NCBI GenBank assembly: GCA_021464245.1
Contig: JADCRB010000043.1
Span: forward strand, 1,635,569 to 1,699,568
From: Carallia brachiata
Lineage: Eukaryota; Streptophyta; Magnoliopsida; Malpighiales; Rhizophoraceae
DNA: 64,000 bases
Reading direction: 5' to 3'
Positions 1 to 14,146 of the stretch are shown here, piece after piece (within the stretch, counting starts at the first letter, position 1; each line of letters starts with the position of its first letter). The notes under the pieces were generated by a model. It ran no database searches, had not been told where the DNA came from, and saw only the letters and a list, made by a program, of their open reading frames with translations. Made by a program: the position numbers and the translations under genes.

Positions 1-2802
1 TTTGATTGATATCTGTGCGTAATTAATCACATTCTGAAAAGGTAATTCGGCTTGATCGGATAATAGAACTGGGACGCACTCCTGTTAAACAACAACTTAA
101 CATCATTTCAAATGCTCTGGGCGTGTAACTTGTCCATTGAGAAGAAAAAGGGCCACCCTGGTGGGGTGGGGGGGGGAGGGGGGGGCAGAGAAAGAGGGAC
201 AGACCACAAAGAAAGATTCATAGAAGCGAAGTGTCCAAGAAGACTCTCCCCGTGGAGCTAGGCAGAACTTGGCATTGCGGAGATGTTGAAAATACTCCAG
301 CCTTCCCAATTTGTCAGGGCCACTAAACTTCAAGTCTGGAGATTCAAGCTGTTTATGATGTCATTATGCATATTCTAGGCATTAATAGGAACTAGTTGGA
401 CTAGTAGAATCACCATTATTCCATATGGATGAAAAAAGAGAAAGTTACAAGGCAGTCTAACAGTAAAAGCAATCAACCTAAGTTAAATATTAAAATGATG
501 AATTGCTAAGCTAATCATTATTCAATATGAATAGAAAAGAGACAAAGTTACAAGGCTACATGTCTAACAGTGAATGCACTCAACGTAATGCATGACAGGA
601 TTGCAACATTGATAGCATGAATTGTAAACCTGTCATCAGTCATATCACATGATGCATGATAGGACTTAAACACTTGTATGCAAGTAAAAAGCACAACCAC
701 CAAACAACCAATGACTAACACATGGAGATCAAATTGATGGAACATAAAGAACAATACGCAAGTCATGCCAGTTCAACCATGGCTTGAAGTCACCACGAAT
801 ATCAATAGAACACAATGACTAATTCAGCTTTTTCTTGGCAAAAATAAAAGGTAATGAAAGACAAGATAATGTCAAGCACATGCCATGTCAGTGGAGCGTC
901 TATTCTGTGTTTGTTTTGTCTGAAAACAATTATTACTGGTAACAGCATGACTGCAATTAACATAAGCATTCCATAATAATGGTCCATTTCCCAAAGCAAA
1001 ATCAAATATGGCTGTGGTTCAACTTAAGTACCTTACAACATCAAGATAAAATCAAGAATAAAAAGATGATCCAAAAGTCATGGAGGACAGATTACCTTAT
1101 CTGGATATTGCTTTGAGAGCTCGATCAACTTGAGACGACCAACTTTCCCCTGTGCACGACCTAAATAATTTGCCAAATACTTCCTCTTTGACAAAGGTAA
1201 AGGATGGACAACAGGAGCCCCTCCTCTGGTCATCCCATCTTCAACATTGCCAGGAATAATAATATCTTTCCATGTATTGAAAGCAGTTGTGTCTTTTTTG
1301 TCAGTCCGGTCCCCCTACACTAACACACAATGCCGTGTTCTTCATGTCAAAAAGGGTAGGCTAGAACCAAAAGATGAGGTAGTAGAATCAATGCACCAAT
1401 CCTACCAAGGTAATTCCATTCCAACATTCACAAATAACACTGAAAAGCAATATGCCCAAGGATACAGCAGAAATTCATAAGTCCCCAAATAAGGCACGGG
1501 TTTAGTCGGCAAGTAAAGAGTCAAGAGCCCCAGGACATAAAAATCTGTACCAAATCAGAGAAAACTAGAAAACACTCTATTCATCATTTAACTTTTACTT
1601 TATCAATTTCCCGGTAACCCCAGAAACAATGAGATTTTTGTGAGTCCCACAACGAGTTAGGGACCTTTGTCCCAGTTCAATGAGTACCAGGCACTAGACA
1701 TGACTCATGAGCAACCATCCTAACCCCAGCCCTCCAAAAACCCAACATAGCAAAGGCATTGCACCAATTAAATTGAGAAGGTACCTCAGGCGTAAGAATT
1801 ATGGAACGATTTATATATGTAGCCCAAGACCTGAATAAGTGAGCTCCAGCACCACTGAAACCAAGAAAAATCATGCTTTTTCCTCATCAAAAAGCAAGGG
1901 AAACATAAACAACCAAAGGAGCCAAGAATCATACCTCGGAAAAACAAAAATGTGATCGCGACCTCCCGATCGCCTAAAGTAGGGCATTTGACTTAAGACC
2001 TAAACACAACATTTTAAAAAAAAAAAGATTAAAACAAAGCACGAAGAAATCAGAGGAAGTCCACAAGAATTCCGCTCAAAAATTCAAATTTTCTGCAAGA
2101 ATACTATACCAGAACATCAAGAACCAAACAAAAATTACGCAACAAAAATTTCATCACCTTCACATAAGTCTGGTTAATCTCTTTATCGGTAAGACCTCCC
2201 ATCATCCGAACACATTTAACATACGCCGGAACGAAGAATAAATCAGCTTCCTCTTTCTTTGTCGTTCTGAATCTTGATTTTAGTAACAGTTTGTGTATCT
2301 TAACCTACATTTATCAATTAAACAACAATAACTACCCCAAAAAAAAAAATTAAAAATCAAGAAAACCAAAATAAACATTATAATATGCTTTTTTCTATCT
2401 CCTGCATTCATTTACATGAAAAAATTACCTGAGTGCCCCACTGGCCTTTAACGCAACTATCGGCGGAGATCTTGCCGTCTCTGCCGCGCATGAGCTCTTT
2501 CAGTCCATCGATCTCGCTCTCGTCGTAGACGTAGATCTTGAGGGAGAGGTGGGTCCCGTACCCGCGCTGCGGCAGGACAGAGATCCACCGTCGGTTGCAT
2601 GGACGGGGTCGTCTGATGTGCGGTCGTGATTGATGGAGTAGCGCGGAGTGCTGCAGGGAGAGAATGAGTGGTCGAAGAGGCGCGTGAGGAAGAAGGTGGC
2701 GGCGACCAGGAGAAGAGCGCCGATCTGGTGAGTGCGGGTACACGGCGGAGAATGGTGGTGTGCAGCGAAGAAGCTTCTGGGCTTGTTGCCTGGGCTTCCC
2801 AT
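1..2802 (-). CDS. GT47 exostosin-family glycosyltransferase (partial, frame break in exon 1)
   Basis: This is a type II membrane glycosyltransferase of family GT47, expected to act in the Golgi on a cell-wall or glycoprotein glycan; the acceptor is unknown. Exons on the minus strand are 2802-2429, 2304-2158, 1999-1935, 1854-1785, 1314-1096, 348-205 and 81 to beyond the left edge, all with GT-AG borders and matching phases. The N-terminus has a short basic stretch and one membrane anchor (IGALLLVAATFFLTRLF). The exostosin domain follows: KIYVYDE, EEADLFFVPAY, GGRDHIFVFPSGAGAHLF, LANYLGRAQGK, FCLAPRGESSWTLRFYE and ECVPVLLSDQAELPFQ. Exon 1 needs one extra base near 2573 to join the anchor frame to the KIYVYDE frame. 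With it, exon 1 is 375 nt and in phase. The start at 2802 (MGSPGNKPRSFF) is preferred over an upstream in-frame ATG at 2913 because, from memory of the family, homologues begin with MGSP. The C-terminus lies outside the window. Confidence 0.9.
160..186. repeat. G-rich tract inside the last visible GT47 intron
   Basis: The plus strand carries a nearly pure run of G in the intron between 82 and 204. The transcribed minus-strand pre-mRNA is therefore C-rich here. It could form a G-quadruplex on the non-transcribed DNA strand. It is also a place where base calling may be unreliable. Confidence 0.6.
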
Positions 2803-2913
2803 GCCGTAAGGCGAGTTAAACCGAGAGAGGGACGACGCCGAAAAGAGAGGTTCGATTTTGCAGGGAGAAGAGGAAAGATGGACGGATAAAGGAAACGGCA
2901 GCGTTTCACCCAT

Positions 2914-3738
2914 CGCTCACAAAAGAGCTCTCTGTGGGCCCCTTTTCTTTAATATGATTCGTTGACACCCGCCTTGTTTTCCATGATTTTCTTTCGTTGG
3001 AAAATCCAAGTTTAATAATTTTCAAAAAATGAAAATAGTTAGTTTTTTTTTTTTTTTTCATGAAAATAGGTAGTTAATTCTTTCCGAAACATGATTATTA
3101 TTTCCGAAACATAATTATTACTATAAGCATGCGGATCATCAGTTTGAATTTTTATTGTAATTTTGTACTTAGTAGTTTCCTTTTTTTTTTTTTTGAGTGA
3201 TAGTTTCCCTTTTTTTTGAACGAAAGTAGTTTCCTTTATATTATTTAAATCGTAGGTTGGAATATTGATGCTCAAGTGAATAAGATTTGATGTTATTAGT
3301 TTTGTATCCCAACTACTGACTTATGATAATGTGGTATATTTACATTTTAAAATTCTATGTTTCAAACGTATTTTAAGTTTTGATTCTAACATGAGTGTAA
3401 AAAGATATTTTTATACGTGAGTAAGTGTGTCGAATATAATATTATCTATCTGAGTATGTGGTTGGTTCCTTTTCATAGGTAATGAAAAAAAATTTATCAA
3501 ATATTCAGGTAAACCCTATGGACCTAAATTTTTAACCGGCTACAACTACTGGTTAGGCTAGGATTTCCTTGGCCTTTTTTTTTTCATGGTTAATTTCCAA
3601 CTTTCAGTTACAACTTTGAACCACACGCATGCAAGTTACGGACTACAATCAATCTTATTTGAAGACATATATAAACAGAGCCACACAGAATTAGAACGGT
3701 TAGCCAACATAAAGTCTAGTACATTTTTGGAGTAAAAA
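2914..3738. other. Spacer between the GT47 and peroxidase genes
   Basis: This AT-rich spacer has several poly-T runs (about 3043-3058 and 3180-3194). It must hold the promoter of the leftward GT47 gene at its left end and the 3' UTR of the peroxidase at its right end. I see no other gene and no clear TATA box for the GT47 gene. Confidence 0.5.
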
Positions 3739-5321
<1,583 letters not shown>

Positions 5322-5432
5322 TGTGACTCTGTGAGAGCTGCAAAAAAAAATATATATATCATTAATTAATTAACAGGAGAAGCCAGGATCAGAGAGAGGG
5401 ACACGAGATGCCTTGTTTGGGGACTTGGACAG

Positions 5433-5440
5433 TTTTTATA
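5433..5440 (-). promoter_or_regulatory. TATA box of the peroxidase gene
   Basis: The minus strand reads TATAAAAA about 110 bp upstream of the peroxidase ATG. This places transcription start near 5405 and gives a short 5' UTR. No other ATG intervenes in a competing good context. Confidence 0.7.
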
Positions 5441-6576
5441 GAGCTACGTGGTAGCAGTGACTGAATATATTTTTGCATGCTTTTCATTCCAGTTCTCTGC
5501 CACCTTTCATTGTCTTTTTTATTTTTTAACTGCATGCGAAATTGTGCAGCTTCTTATTTTCTTTTTCCTTCGATAATAATCTGTTAACTGACATTAACGG
5601 GTCTGATAACCAACAAACATCCCTTTTTTTTTTCTTTTACAATCTAAATCATCAGACAATTGTAAGATGTGCAGGCACAACCGTGATTTGCGATTTGTCT
5701 ATGCCTTGATTACAAAGTATAGACTTTCAATTTGTCGAAGAACTGGTGAGAGAATGTCTCTACATCAATTAATTTAGTCTCTTCAATGTTTTTCCCATTT
5801 GCGGTTTCATGCAATAGAGATTTTAAAATTTAAAAAAGAAAAGAAAAGCGAAAGGAAAAGGTATCACTTATAACTCAAAGTACTGTTGGATCTGATTAGA
5901 TTTCAACTACATTTAACTGCAGTATTAAAAAATTTAGACTCTGATATCGTATTCTCAACATAAATTTTTATTTGGAACAGACAATAGTAAAAAAAAATAT
6001 ACAAATCACAGGCTACTATTGACAGCCTAAAAATCTCTTTAAAAATTGTTACCTCCATAATCCCTAGCCTTAGGGTGGCACATGGGATGAAGCATTTGAT
6101 GCAGATGTCTAACAGCATTTCTCTTTTCCAACAATTGGCAATCCATAGCACCTTCTTACGGAAATTAAGGGACATACACATTTTTTTCCTTAAATGGTCT
6201 TCATACATCTTAATTATTTGCCTGCATATTGGAAGGTGGTAGATGGACAAAAAGTTGATCTAGCAACAGTAGAAAGCTTTTCCGTGTGCACATTCGAAAA
6301 AAATGAATTTCAAGCTTCAAAACTTTTCATTGTCAAGCATTACTAGCTTATAGCTGCGCTTTCGCCGCAAATTTTTGAAAATTAGGCACATCCTTTTCTC
6401 CATAGCGTTATTTGATGATGACAATTTGCCTCACCTTTAGCTCTCCTTCCCTGCCTCGAATGAAATTCAGTTACCAAACCACCTAATTTTGTTTAACTAT
6501 TTTCTAAACGGAAATCAGCACTAGAATAACATCATCATCTAATAGTACTCCTAAATATAAATGAAACAATTTTAAG

Positions 6577-7372
6577 GGGGTGTGTTTGGATAAACTTTTG
6601 AAATGATACATTTGCATTTCATTTTCAAAAAGTAGGAAAATAAATGTTTGGTAATTTTTTTGATACTGCTGTTTGATTTTACTTATTTTTCTATTTGACT
6701 CACTAACAGCAGCTGATTGAAAAGTGACTCCAAACTATTTTTTACTAATTTTTGAATTACTTTTTATTTTTTAATATTAATAATAATTTATATAGACTAA
6801 ATTACCCTTAAAGAATATTTATATAATTTTACTATTATTTTTTTTTACTTGTTACATGAATTAAATATGTTAATTTATTTTATTAGTATTTATATAATTT
6901 CAATAATTTCCTTTTTTAACTATTCTTAAATAATATTTTTTTTCACTTCAATTTTTTTTAATACTAACACTTTTTTTTTTTTTGATGAGTTAATACTAAC
7001 ACTTATAATAAAAATCTCAAATATAATAATTTTTATCATTTAGTAAAAATTAATATTTTTTTAAAAGTTAAAAATTAAGTAAAATAATTCTCAATATTAT
7101 TTATGAAATATTATTCTAAAAATATAAAATTATAAAATATAAAAATAAAATTTTGAATATGATATATATCTACATAAATTTGATATCTAAATTAAACATT
7201 TCATTATTCAACAGTAACAACATATATAAAAATTAATCAGATACTTCATTAATTTTATCAATAATCAATAATTAACAACAATAATCAGTAATAATAATAT
7301 TCAATAAATAATTTAAACAGACCTTAAATCAAATAACCACTAATATATATTTATCCAATACTCAAACATCCC
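6577..7372. mobile_element. Possible hAT-type MITE, AT-rich
   Basis: The left edge reads GGGGGTGTGTTTGGATAAAC. The right edge, read on the other strand, begins GGGATGTTTGAGTATTGGAT, giving short imperfect inverted ends around an extremely AT-rich core with no coding capacity. Ends of this GGG-TGTTTGGATA kind are common in plant hAT-derived MITEs. I could not find a clean 8-bp target duplication, so the boundaries and the class are tentative. Confidence 0.35.
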
Positions 7373-8429
7373 AAACTGGTGGATGGAAGATCGGGGAACT
7401 TCCTTATTAGGGAGCAATGCCGGGAATAAAAAACTCGAGGCTATTTTGAGAGCCTGCCGTTTCCCGTAGTTATTGGGGGCCCAAAAGCTGTGCTCCAAAG
7501 AAGTGCAAATTATGTAACCACTCGCGTTTGGGTAGAAAGTCGACGAGCTTGGGCCCCTGCCAGCTTAAAAAAGCTCCTGTTGAAGAAGTATTTTATGGTG
7601 TCCCTTTTCATGCAAAGATTCACGCTTGGCATTTGCTTTCTTTACTGAGTAATAACAAATAATAACAAATAAATACACTATCACATTTAATAATCTAATA
7701 ATTTATTTATTTTTTATTTTTTTTATAAATTTAATTATCTAAATTTATATTATTTTATAATTATTTTAAAATTATCTAAATTTTTTTCTCTTATATTTAT
7801 TACTAACAAATTAACTCAACCATGTGTTACCAAGCGAAAAAAAAAGGGAAAAAAAGAAAGTAGATCAAATGATGGGCTGAGGGTCAACGTCTGACAGCTG
7901 ACCCTAGAAAAGACACCGCCCAACAAAATGGGTTTGTGGTCCAATTTTCGAATGCGGAGAGACTGCGAGACAACATGGCGAATGTGTCCAATTATGGTCC
8001 TGTAAGGTCTTTTCTAAAGTTCTTATGGAAAATAATCTTGCTTTCAACCCTTGATAAGGGGCTTGAGACAAGGTGGATTTATCTGCATTTGTGGAGGACA
8101 ATAGCGAGGAAATGGTGCTCTAGGACAATACTGCTGTTAAACTTTATGCGATGCTTCTTGGCCACAGGATGAAATGTGTAAATTTCAAATTCCCATTTCT
8201 GAGGGTTTTTTGGTGGGTATGAGAATTAATCGTTATCTAATATGCATCATCACCTTTATAGCTTAGGGAAAAACTTAAGAGACGCAGAAAGTAAACGAAA
8301 TAAAAAAAATAATTGTTTATTTTTGTCCTCCTTATTATAAGGGGACAATTTTGTCCTGCTATAATAAAGGGTTGTGTTTATCACCTCATCCATGTTCTGT
8401 TCTTCCAAGTGGTGCCCTATAGCTTAATA

Positions 8430-9212
8430 TAGAGTAATAGCTGTCACCCAAGTCTTGTGTAAGGAAAAAATATTTTTCAAAATAATTTATATTTTACGCT
8501 GTGAGTTTAGAGTATATTTACATTTTATATCAACGAATTTTAAAATTAATAAAAAATACTATAAATAATGAGTGTCGTATCATAAAATATTACTTATTAA
8601 ACTGCTGTCAGTAAAAGTTAGTTTTCATTACAAAAATATCATTATAATTAATTTAAAGTGTCCAAAATACCCTTCCACCTGGTCAAACAAAAATATGACG
8701 ATTTTGCCACCTAAATCATCACAGAATTGAGAAGAATAATCATAAAAACAAAAGAAAAGTGCCTCCTGATAGGTATATTCAATCTGGCACACTATAAGAG
8801 GGTACAAAACAAAAGATCAAAAAAGTCAAAGAGAAGTGAATAGCGCAAAACGAATAAACTTACAAATCATTAATAATCTTTAGCGCAAATGACCAAAAGA
8901 TGGCAGAAAAAGCAAGGAATTCGGGTGAGAGTTCAAAGAGGGGAGAGAAAGTTTAGAGATAAGGAGTGGGCTTTGTAGCGCAAAATAAAAGATATAGGAT
9001 TTTATTACTTTTAATTATATTAATATAAGAGGGCATAAGCATTTTTTTTAATATCTGTCCATTTTAACAAACAATAGTTAATCATATAGTGTTTTCTATT
9101 AATTTTAAAAATTATTAGTACAAAATCTAAATATACTCTAAACGTATAGTATAAAACATAAATTATTCATACTTTTCATTCCCTCTCATACGTAGCACTC
9201 AACTGTATTACT
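8430..9212. mobile_element. Non-autonomous element with long diverged terminal inverted repeats
   Basis: The segment around 8475-8555 (AATAATTTATATTTTACG, TTTAGAGTATATTTACATTT, AATTTTAAAATTAATAAAA) is repeated in inverted orientation around 9090-9170 with a few substitutions. The similarity runs outward, more weakly, to a GTAATA motif on both sides. The interior of about 0.5 kb has no open frame. A long-TIR MITE is the simplest reading. The exact ends and the target duplication are unresolved. Confidence 0.5.
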
Positions 9213-11589
9213 TCATTATAATCCGGGATCACGAGAAAAAATTTATATTGTAGGTACTTTTTTTTTTGTTATTGTATTTCAATTGGTCCTAGATTTCTGG
9301 CCCAAAAAAAAATAGCTCCTAGCTGATTTGGAGTGCAGAATTAGATTTCTTTTTGAAAAGCCTTTTTTGTCTATTCTTGGTTCTTTGAAGTTCAATTCAA
9401 TCAATCATCACGCATAATCTTGATTGAATGATGAGTCAGTGAAAGGAATGGATCAATTAGAGTGCCTATAAATGGACAAACCATATCCTTTTAATCACCT
9501 GCTTCTCTGGTTACTATTGTGGAGGGTTATTCTCTCAGTTCCCATTTAAGCGAAACAACACATTTATTATAACCATCGCTTCTTTAAAAGTTTACCTGTC
9601 TTGAAACTATGGCGAAAAATTAATGGGAGACCATTTAGGAAGCGAAAGGCAAACTAAAAATGATTACATTCACACAATTATTTTTTTATAAATAATTCAC
9701 ACAAATTGCACAAAAAAAATACGAGCCAATCATGGGGACAAATCTAAGAGAATCTAAATAAGTGATAAATTTATAAATTTGACACTATATTAATTTAAAA
9801 CATTAAAACATTAAGTTTATGCGTTTATCTCATTAATATACTACTTAAATCTCCATCTCCCTTCAGGATTAACAAATTTGCACGTTAAGCTCTAAAATCA
9901 GGAGCTTGGTGACGAATCTTTCAGTAAATGGTTCAACATATCAAGCAAAACGTAAAATCAATACGTTTCAATCCTGACCCGATATTAATCTGGCTGGACG
10001 AGCTACATGCATTCTATTCTCTGATTAGCAAATATAATGGTCCCCAAGCTCAACCTCAGTGATGAGTATTTCCATTCATATGTATAGTTTTTCCAATGGG
10101 CTAAAAGATTATATAATTTTATATATCCTAATAAAAGCACATAAAAGTTAATTAAATCATGGTAATTAACTGTCTCCTCCAACCTGTGGCCTAGCTAGGT
10201 TGAACCGTTGATGTGACAAAACGCGCAACAATAATTAATCAATCAATGTTGAGGACGAGAAAAGTAACACCATGATTGGTCATACGGAAAGTGCAGCGCT
10301 CACTATGGAAAAGAATTTAACATTGGTCCCAGTTTCCTCAATCTCAATTTTCGGTCAATTGAGATCGGACGGTCAAAAATGCTTAATTACACACAGTACA
10401 TAGACCCACCCCTGGCCCACATCAACCCAACCCCACACACACCCATCGCCTGGCCCATGGCAGCCCAACCCCATACATGATACATCTTCATGCACATTGC
10501 ACAATCAATGTACCGTTTCTCGTCCCTGGCGGACTTGTCGGCGCACCACTACTACTTATTTATTTTTTTCACCAAAAAAAATCTACCGTTTCTAGGTTTA
10601 ATAGCCCTATAGTACCAAAAAAAAAAATTATTATTTATTTAATCTTTACATGTTGTGGTATAATAATAACGCGCTAAACATGCCGATTTTAAGGTATAGG
10701 GTTTGAGTTTGCCCGAGCATGCAGTAGAATTAAATTTAAACATCCTCCTAATATGAGTTTAGTCGTAATTATCACTGAAAAGAGAAGTTCAACACTCCTT
10801 AACGAAACTGTCGGCACAACCTACTCTCCCATTTTAGAAAAAAAAAAATCTACTTGCCAACAATCAAGACATTGGCGAAAGTTACTAGATGGTTTGTTTA
10901 AAAAAATAAATAAATATCTACGGATATGCACTTTCCCGTGTCTGCATGAATTTTGTAACCAAAATTTGTTCAAATTTTTGCTGAGAGTAGCTTGAGGGTT
11001 ATTTGGGAAAATTTTTCAAATATTTTTTTCGCCTATTTAGTGCGTATCACAAATTTATAATTGCCACGAAATGTTATGCTCTAATAATAAAAAAATTGTT
11101 TGTTACCATATCAAAAGTCATACGTCCAATCATTCACTAATATGTTTAGTAAGTTTAAATATATGCTTAAGAAATTTATTTTTCCAATAAGTATTCTAAC
11201 AAAATTATAAGATATTGTTCTTAATTTTTAATTTTATATATTATAAAAGTGAAAATAACGTGTAATTTCAAGGATTTGAATTGCATCTACCAGTTTTGTT
11301 TTCGGAGGCAATGTTTCCTGTTATTTATGATACCACAACTTCCTTTTTCCTTTTTTTCTTTTTGAGTAAATTTAAGTTGATTGGCATATCTTCTCTGAGC
11401 GATAGTTGATAAAAAGGAAGGAAAGAAAAAAAATAACTGGCATGGGTCCAAGCATCAATGCTATGATGAGCTGTTTGCTTTTCACGTGGAAAACTTGCAC
11501 AAAGTCATTGCCACGAGTCACAAGGTATGCCACGAGACCCGTTTATCCATGTTTACAAAACTGCTAATAAAGAAGTAAATTAAATATTT

Positions 11590-11716
11590 ATTTTAAAATA
11601 TAATCATGTTAAATATATTAAAAATTTTTATTATTCATTAAAATTTTACCTGACTTGATTTAGATTAATTAACTTAATAGACTAGATACTGGACGGTCTA
11701 GACAAAAAAAAAAAAG
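11590..11716 (+). repeat. SINE-like 3' end with A-tail
   Basis: The end of this segment (GATTTAGATTAATTAACTTAATAG, then GGTCTAGAC and an A-run) matches the 3' parts of the copies at 33115-33300 and 50185-50390. The 5' part is too diverged to delimit. Confidence 0.4.
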
Positions 11717-12849
11717 TAAAGAAGTAAATTTATTGAGAAAAATTCATTAACCGAGTTTAACGAAATATGTTATACAAACTGGATTTTGTGATGACAAAAA
11801 AAAATGATTTTTTTGATGAATCAACAATTCACTAATTAGACGACCTTTGTTAGTCCCCAAGGAGAAAATGCACAACCTTAATACAATCTAGTATGGAAAA
11901 CCCTAAAACTAGAGCAATTGTTGTAAGTTGTAACTTATTAGATATTTAGAGCTAAGGAACGAGAGCAGATTATCTTGCCAGCGATTATTTTGCTAGCCTG
12001 TCAGCCATCATGCTGAAAATAAAACCGTTAGATCTTTTGGATTTAAATTGATTATTTGTGCACAACAATATGTTGTTGGCAAAAATAATAACACCTTACA
12101 CGCTGAAAGCTAAAAAAAAAAAACAACAATCAAAAACACGAGATTTTATGTAGTTTGACTGTTAACCTACATTTATGATAAAAATAATTAAAAAATATTT
12201 TATTATAAAATAACAAGAAGTTTATTAAATGTACTTGTATTTCACTACCTAAAATTCCACGATGTACTTGACTGCACTCAACTCCCAGTATCATTTTTCT
12301 CAATACTTTCTATTGTAGTTCATTCAAATGATTCTCTCTTGTGCAAGATAGGCTTATTTATGGCCATAAATATGGAAACATCAAATATATTTATTAGCAT
12401 TTGGATGTCAAAATAATAATACCAAATAGATCGTGTCCATAAGCCAACTACTAATAACCCCCATTTTTATACCACTGATCAAACAAGAAAAATGACTTAT
12501 TAGATTAGATAGAAAATGACTTATTAGACCTGATTAGTAGGGCGTGTTCCATACATAAATTTATATTTGCACCATATTAAATAAAATATTTGTTATTTTT
12601 ATTTATTTTTTTTGTGTGAATTTAATTCATTCATAATTTTAAATCACATAAATTTATTTATTAATTTTTATTTAAGTATACCTCACTTATTATTTAATAT
12701 AAAATTATAAATGAATTATACTAAAAAAAAAGTCAAATGAAAAATCTACATTAAATATTTTTTTTTATACATTGAAAAGAAAACAAAAAAAAATCAATAT
12801 CTAATGAAAACCGTGTCATTCCAATTATCATCTATAAGACTCGACAGGG

Positions 12850-13150
12850 TTAGAGGAGGTTGAACTAGTAATGTCTCACCACAATAAAACTTTCTAATTT
12901 TGCGAGGTAATCTGCATACGAATTACCTTTTCGCAATACATATTGTATCTTCATAATCCCTGACCTATCTCATAATAGCTAGATGTCCTCGAAAAGCCTA
13001 TACAACGGATGACTAGCGCTTATACAATGAGAAATCAAGTGCAAACGCTTCTAAAGAATATTTGTCTAAAATAACATTTTGATAATCAGACTCTCAAATT
13101 AATCTCATACCTAATAACTCTGTAACCATATTTATAGTAGTACTAACTGA
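12850..13150 (-). pseudogene. LINE-derived RNase H-like fragment
   Basis: Translating the minus strand in pieces gives a decayed RNase H domain of the type at the 3' end of plant non-LTR retrotransposons. An ELLGMRL..ESDYQNVI segment sits near 13090. Near 12890-12957 is MKIQYVLRKGNSYADYLAKL, which matches the usual pattern of hydrophobic strand, REGN, A-D-x-LA. Several stops interrupt the frame. No reverse transcriptase region is visible next to it, so this is an isolated fragment, or one captured by host repeats. Confidence 0.6.
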
Positions 13151-14010
13151 CCCAACCAACCCACCTCTTCGAGTACTAAATTCATCCCTATGAGGCCACT
13201 GTAACTTCCTCTCCCCCACGTTTATCTTAATGTACATTAAATATGCATTTGTTATTTGTAACTAACTACTCGAACACATGTAAAGAAAAGACTCCAGCGG
13301 CCATGCTCCTCCCAAAAAGCCAAATGCTCATTTTAATATGATGGGTCCCACTTAATAAATAAAATAGATATGTAATTGATTAAAACTGATATGTGATAAG
13401 TTTAAATTTAATGTATAAAAGAGATATAAAAATAAAGAATAAAATTACTTTATTACCTCATCAAGTTATCTCTTTTCTGAATTTTTAGTTACATTGTTTA
13501 TAATTTTATTTATTTTTTTGAATAAAATTTATAATTTTATATTACATAAATTTTTTTATTTTTTTATTTTAAATAGATTCAGTACCTTATTTATTATACA
13601 ACATAAAAATATGAATAAGTTATATATATAAAAAAATATAAATTAATTTAAAAATCTTCGGGAACGCGAAAAATCTTTAATAAGTAGGCTCTCTAGCCAA
13701 TCATTGCTCTCCGCCCCATGATGAATTAAGATTTAAACAGCGTATTTCTTTTTGTTTTTTTAACAACTATCTTGATTTATTATCCGTCTCACACCCATGA
13801 AAAACAATCCAAATTTTCAAGTTTAACCCAAATCCCACCGAGTCACTTCTTAGTCATTGCTTCCAACTGCACATTTACGATTTCCTCATTGTGTCAGTTA
13901 GCACCCAGTTCACCAAACAATGACCACTAACTTAAACCCAAGACTTCACAAAAAGACACAAATTGGATAAGGACGGATTCATGTACCCACAGCAGAGCGG
14001 TTATTTTGTG

Positions 14011-14018
14011 TATATAAA
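14011..14018 (+). promoter_or_regulatory. TATA box of the SWEET gene
   Basis: TATATAAA lies 129 bp upstream of the SWEET ATG and is followed by a CT-rich leader. Transcription probably starts near 14045. Confidence 0.75.
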
Positions 14019-14146
14019 CCCAATGCTTCGTGCTTGCTTTTATCATCTTCTCATCTCATCTTATCTCCTTCCTTGCCCATTTGCAACACAAAACTTGCAT
14101 TCTCACAAGATTTCTTTGGTGGGTTTTTAAGGTTGAAGATCAGAAA

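Larger units (their letters stand above)
5450..13980. other. 8.5-kb gene-free AT-rich spacer
   Basis: No host gene is recognisable on either strand between the peroxidase and the SWEET gene. Short open frames at 5903-6250, 7904-8172 and 10477-10995 lack recognisable domains or splice context. The stretch contains the transposon remnants listed separately (about 6577, 8430, 11600 and 12850) and long AT-rich tracts such as 6770-7330. A TATA-like CCTATAAATG near 9470 is not followed by a recognisable coding region. Confidence 0.6.

Noticed and set aside
2457..2909. 150-codon minus-strand frame and a 73-codon plus-strand frame over GT47 exon 1
   Set aside because: Out-of-frame shadows of a GC-rich coding exon; composition is Pro/Arg/Ser as expected from shifting the frame.
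5903..6250. 115-codon minus-strand frame
   Set aside because: No recognised domain, and composition drifts into AT-rich spacer; considered chance.
7904..8172. Overlapping frames on both strands in a less AT-rich patch
   Set aside because: Neither strand shows a known motif or splice sites; possibly old repeat sequence.
9430..9560. Promoter-like block with TGAGTCA and CCTATAAATG
   Set aside because: No coding exon, CT-rich leader or conserved frame follows within several kilobases.
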